Below the pieces are notes generated by a model. That model did no database searches. It saw only the letters and a program-made list of their open reading frames with translations, and was not told the DNA's origin. Position numbers and translations under genes: made by a program. DNA of 64,000 nt from Bacteroidota bacterium (GTDB taxonomy: Bacteria; Bacteroidota; JABWAT01): positions 1 through 64,000 of the forward strand of contig JAFLBE010000014.1 in assembly GCA_017303995.1 (NCBI GenBank), given 5' to 3'. Positions 59,781 through 64,000 of this stretch are shown piece after piece (positions within the stretch are counted from its first letter, which is position 1; every line of letters starts with the position of its first letter).

Positions 59781-61160
59781 TTAAACCATTTTAGCAGGAT
59801 CAACCCATTCGTTGTATTGTTCTTCGGTGAGAAGACCAAGACCAAGGGCAGCTTCTTTCAAAGTTGAACCGTCTTTGTGGGCTTTTTTAGCAATTTTGGC
59901 TGCATTGTCATACCCGATGTACGGATTCAACGCCGTAACCAGCATCAGTGATTTTTCCATATTTTCTTTCAGCTTCGGCAGATTGGCTTCGATGCCATAC
60001 GCACAATTATGCTCGAAAGAATCACAGACATCACCGAGTAATTCAAGAGATTCCATCACGTTGTGAAGAATAACCGGTTTGAAGACGTTCAGTTCAAAAT
60101 TTCCCTGAGAAGCGGCAAACCCGACAGCAGCATCATTTCCAAAAACCTGAACACAAACCATCGTCATGGCTTCTGATTGCGTTGGATTGACTTTTCCCGG
60201 CATGATGGAGGATCCTGGCTCATTTTCAGGAATATTCAATTCACCGATTCCGGCACGTGGACCAGAAGCCAGCCACCTGATGTCGTTTGCAATTTTCATG
60301 AGTCCGGTAGCCAAAGCTTTCAAAGCACCATGGAAAAAGGCAAGCTGTTCGTGTCCGGCAAGACCCTGATATTTATTTGGATTCGGACGGAATTTCAATC
60401 CGGTGAGAGTGGTCAGTTCGTCGCAGACCATTTTATCAAAGCCTTTCGGGGCATTCAGTCCGGTTCCGACAGCAGTTCCGCCAATGGCAAGATCAAGAAG
60501 TGAATCTTTGGCCAGATTGATCTGTGCAAGTGCAACCTTCATCTGAGCCACATAACCAGAGAATTCCTGTCCGAGGGTGATCGGAGTTGCATCCTGAAGG
60601 TGAGTTCTGCCAATCTTGATGATAGAGTTGAATTCCTGTTCTTTTTTCTCAAAAACCCGGATCAGAGATTCCACTCTCGGGATGAAATGGCTTTCAGTGT
60701 AACGGGCAACGGCAACGTGCATAGCCGTCGGGAAAACATCATTTGAAGACTGGGATTTGTTGACCGTATCGTTGGCGTGAACCGGTTTTTTCGATCCCAG
60801 CGGATGACCCAGAATTTCGTTTGCCCGGTTGGCAATCACTTCATTCGAATTCATGTTGGTCTGTGTTCCGGAACCGGTCTGGTAAATTACCAAAGGAAAA
60901 TGGGCATTGAATTTCCCTGAAATCACTTCATCACACGCCTGAATGACAGCATCATAAACTTCCTTGTCCAGCTTGCCGATTTTAAAATTGGTGATGGCAC
61001 AGGCTTTTTTCACCATGGCGAGGGAAGCAATAAAATCGGGATGGAAATGTGACCGGCCGATTTTAAAGTTTTGAAGAGAACGTTGGGTTTGGGCACCCCA
61101 GTATTTGGTATTTTCTACCTGGATATCACCCATTGAATCATTTTCTGTACGGAAAGACAT
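59781..61160 (-). CDS. fumC: class II fumarate hydratase
   Basis: A protein of 459 residues, normal FumC length. It hydrates fumarate to malate in the TCA cycle without an iron-sulfur cluster. Signs: [52 protein letters not shown] and the superfamily signature [26 protein letters not shown] precedes the ATG at 61160, which is preferred over an upstream in-frame start. Its stop lies 8 bp from palindrome copy D. Confidence 0.95.
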   Translation of the reverse strand: MSFRTENDSMGDIQVENTKYWGAQTQRSLQNFKIGRSHFHPDFIASLAMVKKACAITNFKIGKLDKEVYDAVIQACDEVISGKFNAHFPLVIYQTGSGTQTNMNSNEVIANRANEILGHPLGSKKPVHANDTVNKSQSSNDVFPTAMHVAVARYTESHFIPRVESLIRVFEKKEQEFNSIIKIGRTHLQDATPITLGQEFSGYVAQMKVALAQINLAKDSLLDLAIGGTAVGTGLNAPKGFDKMVCDELTTLTGLKFRPNPNKYQGLAGHEQLAFFHGALKALATGLMKIANDIRWLASGPRAGIGELNIPENEPGSSIMPGKVNPTQSEAMTMVCVQVFGNDAAVGFAASQGNFELNVFKPVILHNVMESLELLGDVCDSFEHNCAYGIEANLPKLKENMEKSLMLVTALNPYIGYDNAAKIAKKAHKDGSTLKEAALGLGLLTEEQYNEWVDPAKMV

Positions 61161-61387
61161 AGCAGCTCCTGGTTTGTCAGTTAAAAGTGCAACAAAAATA
61201 GACCGTTCAAAAGATGAAATCATCCGCAATGCAGGCGAAACGGCAAATTCTAACCGTGAATTAAAAATTGGGAAGGATTCTTCCCCCAACTAAATCACAA
61301 AATTGACATTCCAACTAAAGTATAAGTTGCACCATACAAAATTATTATCCATATTTAGACGAAATATTAATAAAGGACATCTTTGTC

Positions 61388-62185
61388 ATGATGGAATGGA
61401 AATCAAAACTGCTTTTTACCGCACTTGCCATTGGCGGAACCAGTTATATTGGGGCTACCCTCTGGGCTCACAGCACAGGCATGAACGGATTAACCAATAA
61501 AGATGGCGGAGACGGTTGTACCTGCCATGGTGGTAAAAGTTCAGCAGTAACTGTTTCCATTAACGGACCCGAAACCCTTGCCCCAGGTGCCACAGGATCC
61601 TTTACCGTCACCATTGCTGGCGGACCATTGGCAAAAGCCGGAACTGATGTTGCCGCTTCAGCCGGAACACTAACACCGGGATCAGGAATGAAAACCCAGT
61701 CAGGCGATATTACTCACACGACACCGAAAGTAGTTTCTGGCGGAGTTGTGACCTATGATTTTATGTATACAGCACCGGCAACACCAGGTGATGTTACCTT
61801 GTTTGCAACCGGAAACAGTGTAAATGGAAACGGAAATAATTCAGGTGATCAATGGAATCATGCACCAGATAAAGTTATTGCCGTTAAACAGGGAACGGAT
61901 GTGAGTGAGCAAGGTCAGCCGGAAGGATTTTCTCTGAAGCAGAATTATCCGAATCCGTTTAATCCGTCAACGACCTTATCCTTTGAAATTCCTGTTGCGG
62001 GAAAAGTACAGATTTACTTGCGTGATATTCAGGGCAGAACCATCAGAATGCTGGTTGATCAGGTTGTTGCAGCAGGTGAGTTCAGCCGGAATTTTGATTT
62101 TTCTGATCTTCCTTCCGGAAATTATCTATATACCCTGGCTTATAATGGTAAAACTCAATCCAGAATGATGAGTTTGGTGAAGTAA
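61388..62185 (+). CDS. T9SS-sorted secreted protein with choice-of-anchor V-like domain
   Basis: A protein of 265 residues with a signal segment (LLFTALAIGGTSYIGATLWA). GGDGCTCHGG near residue 42 resembles the Cys-His cluster opening choice-of-anchor V domains, and an Ig-like strand domain (about 50-170) follows. Residues ~185-265 are a type IX secretion C-terminal sorting domain: FSLKQNYPNPFNPSTTLSFE, LVDQVVAAGEFSRNFD, SGNYLYTLAYNGK, ending MMSLVK. It is thus exported through the T9SS to the surface or medium. AAAGGACA precedes the start. It is followed by a strong terminator. Confidence 0.85.
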   Translation: MMEWKSKLLFTALAIGGTSYIGATLWAHSTGMNGLTNKDGGDGCTCHGGKSSAVTVSINGPETLAPGATGSFTVTIAGGPLAKAGTDVAASAGTLTPGSGMKTQSGDITHTTPKVVSGGVVTYDFMYTAPATPGDVTLFATGNSVNGNGNNSGDQWNHAPDKVIAVKQGTDVSEQGQPEGFSLKQNYPNPFNPSTTLSFEIPVAGKVQIYLRDIQGRTIRMLVDQVVAAGEFSRNFDFSDLPSGNYLYTLAYNGKTQSRMMSLVK

Positions 62186-62221
62186 ATTTTTATGGTTTTG
62201 TGAAGTTGGAAGTGGGATGGT

Positions 62222-62251
62222 AAAAGGGCGACCGATGGTCGCCCTTTTTTT
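62222..62251 (+). terminator. intrinsic terminator GGGCGACC/GGTCGCCC
   Basis: An 8-bp perfect stem with loop GAT and seven T, 40 bp after the T9SS gene. Nearly the same hairpin core (GGGCG/CGCCC) ends the MBL-rhodanese gene. Confidence 0.88.
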
Positions 62252-62282
62252 ATTTCTTCGGCGAGGTACTTTTGAAAACATT

Positions 62283-62324
62283 GAACACAGAGGACACTGA
62301 GCGAAGTCGAAGTGCCCTCTGTGT
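62283..62324. repeat. hybrid palindrome: CACAGAG arms around a GAGCGAAGTCGAAG core
   Basis: AACACAGAGG and CCTCTGTGTT form a 10-bp stem around ACACTGAGCGAAGTCGAAGTG, in which CACT/AGTG pair. The arms belong to the CACAGAG family and the core to the palindromes of the CTCGA type. It lies just before the serB 3' end. Confidence 0.55.
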
Positions 62325-62361
62325 TATTCGTATCCCGTAAGGCGTACAGCGTACCCCGAAT

Positions 62362-63582
62362 TTACTCTTCGAGCAAATCCCTGTCCCTTACGCCTATCAG
62401 ATAGAGAATTCCGTCCAGACCGATGATTGAAAGCGCATGATCAGCAGATTCTTTGACGAGAGGTTTTGCACGGAAGGCAATGCCAAGTCCGGCACAGGCG
62501 AGCATAGGAAGATCGTTGGCACCGTCACCAACTGCAATCACCTGCTCAAGGGAAATATTTTCTTTTTCCGCAAGCAATTTCAGTACTTCAGCTTTCCGGG
62601 CGGCATCTACAATTTCACCTAAGACATTCCCGGTGACTTTTCCGTCACTGATTTCCAGTTCATTGGCAAAGACATAATCAATGCCGAGTTTATCTTTCAG
62701 GAAATTGCCAAAGTAAGTAAATCCACCCGAGATAATAGCCGTTTTATAACCAAGAGATTTGAGAATACCGATCAAACGTTCGGCTCCCTCATTAAGTTGA
62801 AGGTGACTGGCGATATCAGCCAAAACTGAAGCATCAAGTCCTTTGATCAGTTGCAACCGGCGTTTCAGACTTTCCCGGTAATCAATTTCACCCCGCATGG
62901 CCGATTCAGTAATTTCTGAAACCTGATCACCAACACCGGCACGCCGGGCAAGTTCATCAATAACTTCAGTGTTAATCAGAGTGGAATCCATGTCAAACGC
63001 AACCAACCGGCGGTTCCGGCGAAACCGGTTTTCTTCCTGAAACGCAATGTCAATTCCGAACTCATGGCTGATTTCAAGAAATTCAGCTTTCATGGCTTTA
63101 AAATCACGGGGTTCACCTCTCACCGAGAATTCGATACAAGCCCGGGGAAGCCGTTGGTTTTCATTCAATGGCGGTCGACCCGACAGACGGGTGATGACAT
63201 CAATATTTAGTCCGTTAGTGTGAATGATGCCAGAAAGGCGTGCTAGGTGAAGGGCTTTGATCCGGCGGGCAAGCAAGGTTACGATGTAGCGTTTTTTCCC
63301 CTGGTTGGCGACCCACTTTTCGTAACGGTCTTCAGAAATCGGTGAAAATTTAACCGTTACACCCAATTCAAATGCTTTGAAAAGCACTTCCTTCATGACA
63401 TTATGAGCCGGGTTTTCCTGTTTGGGAAGCTCAATCACCATTCCCAGCGATAACGTTGAGTGAATGACAGACTGACTCATATCCAGAATATTCACATCAG
63501 ATTCAGCCAAAACTGAACATAAAGAAGATGTCAAGCCAGGTTTGTCTTCACCCGAAACTGTCAGCAGCACAATTTCCTTCAT
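62362..63582 (-). CDS. serB: phosphoserine phosphatase with N-terminal ACT domains
   Basis: A protein of 406 residues. Residues 1-~180 hold two ACT-like regulatory domains (LTVSGEDKPGLTSSLCSVL, then a second with RLSGIIHTNGLNIDVI). The HAD phosphatase part has RLVAFDMDSTLINTEVIDEL (motif I, DxDST), TAIISGGFTYF (motif II) and VIAVGDGANDLPML (motif III). It makes serine from phosphoserine and is probably feedback-inhibited through ACT. The ATG at 63582 follows GGGAGAAAG at the right distance. Confidence 0.95.
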   Translation of the reverse strand: MKEIVLLTVSGEDKPGLTSSLCSVLAESDVNILDMSQSVIHSTLSLGMVIELPKQENPAHNVMKEVLFKAFELGVTVKFSPISEDRYEKWVANQGKKRYIVTLLARRIKALHLARLSGIIHTNGLNIDVITRLSGRPPLNENQRLPRACIEFSVRGEPRDFKAMKAEFLEISHEFGIDIAFQEENRFRRNRRLVAFDMDSTLINTEVIDELARRAGVGDQVSEITESAMRGEIDYRESLKRRLQLIKGLDASVLADIASHLQLNEGAERLIGILKSLGYKTAIISGGFTYFGNFLKDKLGIDYVFANELEISDGKVTGNVLGEIVDAARKAEVLKLLAEKENISLEQVIAVGDGANDLPMLACAGLGIAFRAKPLVKESADHALSIIGLDGILYLIGVRDRDLLEE

Positions 63583-63616
63583 TCTTTCTCCCATTCCGCT
63601 AATGAACTTGCTGATA

Positions 63617-64000
63617 TTATTTTTTACCGATTACTTCAGAGTAAATCACATTACCAAACCGGGCGTGAAAGGTAACGGCAAAATAAGTCGCCGACGCTTC
63701 AACTGAAACAAAGCCAAAGTTGGTTGAGGCAAATTTTGTATTCTTTCGCCAGGTTACATTCCGGCGTTTTCCGCCGGCACCTGAAACGATATAATTCACC
63801 CCATTTTCTGGCTTAATCAGTTCCAGATGGTGATCATGACCGCAGAAATAGGCAGTCACTTTATTTTCTTCAAGAATGGGTTTCAGAAGGGCAACGAGTT
63901 CACCGGTATTGCCATGCTCACCATTTGAGCGAACCGGGTGATGTCCAAAAACGACCTTCCAGATAGCGGATGACTGTTTGAGTTCAGCATCCAGCCAGAC
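63617..64000 (-). CDS. metallophosphoesterase, acid-phosphatase-like (5' part outside window)
   Basis: The frame is open to the window's right edge, so only the C-terminal ~127 residues are visible. They read AIWKVVFGHHPVRSNGEHGN, then VTAYFCGHDHHLELI and IVSGAGGKRR. GHHP and GHDH are the last metal-ligand motifs of calcineurin-type phosphatases, in the arrangement of purple acid phosphatase ACP5-like enzymes. The catalytic N-terminus is not seen. It lies 34 bp upstream of serB on the same strand. Confidence 0.85.
   Translation of the reverse strand, partial: VWLDAELKQSSAIWKVVFGHHPVRSNGEHGNTGELVALLKPILEENKVTAYFCGHDHHLELIKPENGVNYIVSGAGGKRRNVTWRKNTKFASTNFGFVSVEASATYFAVTFHARFGNVIYSEVIGKK

Noticed and set aside
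59007-59867. Several short open frames in the palindrome region
   Set aside because: They read through the palindromes in multiple frames, and only the minus-strand GIY-YIG frame has a recognisable domain.
1-64000. tRNA or rRNA genes
   Set aside because: I looked for the T-arm word GGTTCGAnTC with a matching acceptor stem and for rRNA-like tracts and saw no convincing candidate. A covariance search would settle this.

Overview
This 64 kb window looks like a chromosomal segment of a free-living Gram-negative bacterium of the FCB superphylum, most like Ignavibacteria or a close relative of Bacteroidota/Chlorobiota. The evidence is a type IX secretion (T9SS) C-terminal sorting domain with the typical NYPNPFNPST start, a TonB receptor with a carboxypeptidase-regulatory-like N-terminus, a periplasmic beta-propeller/Y_Y_Y histidine kinase, many outer-membrane barrels and lipoproteins, and several -7-type promoter words resembling TAnnTTTG. 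No rRNA, tRNA, CRISPR array, phage or classical insertion sequence was recognised. The taxonomic call is inference.

Layout. 0-9 kb: end of an Omp85-type barrel, CBS protein, TPR protein coupled to a membrane-anchored LuxR regulator, a beta-propeller-like lipoprotein, ilvE, a CorA transporter and holB. 9-16 kb: moaD, a GDSL esterase/MBL hydrolase pair, a class V aminotransferase, a VapBC toxin-antitoxin unit, a methyltransferase and a coiled-coil/barrel protein. 17-25 kb: a GxxExxY protein inside repeats, a second CorA, M19 dipeptidase, adenosine deaminase, an OmpR/histidine kinase pair and an ECF sigma/anti-sigma pair. 25-41 kb: MBL-rhodanese, a 2-oxoadipate dioxygenase-like enzyme, a flavin reductase, a MOT1-type molybdate transporter, a sensor kinase, a TonB receptor, a SMP-30 lipoprotein and tgt. 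42-46 kb: a porin / FMN-binding protein / four-TM protein / ApbE operon behind two palindromes resembling DtxR-family operators. 46-56 kb: a degenerate GIY-YIG-like protein with an Smr protein, nhaA, mogA, moaC-moaA-thiL and hemB-anmK. 56-64 kb: M14 peptidase, GH13 amylase, a GIY-YIG nuclease amid palindromes, fumC, a T9SS substrate, serB and a metallophosphoesterase.

How the genes work together. Molybdenum cofactor genes (moaA, moaC, mogA, moaD) and a probable molybdate importer are scattered over 40 kb. Envelope proteins (TonB receptor, porin, barrels, lipoproteins) and their sensors dominate the rest, with ordinary housekeeping genes between them.

The most striking feature is the intergenic DNA, which is full of several repeat families. 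Three gene modules are bracketed by their own repeats: (i) a stand-alone GIY-YIG nuclease amid four copies of a palindrome that can fold as a multi-arm cruciform, with one arm replaced by a different but still perfect hairpin in one copy; (ii) a GxxExxY PD-(D/E)XK-like protein between elements with about 40-bp terminal inverted repeats built on CAGGAT; (iii) vapBC between two roughly 80-bp direct repeats. I regard the nuclease-plus-repeat modules, and the putative metal-regulated flavoprotein/porin operon, as the best candidates for undescribed systems here.
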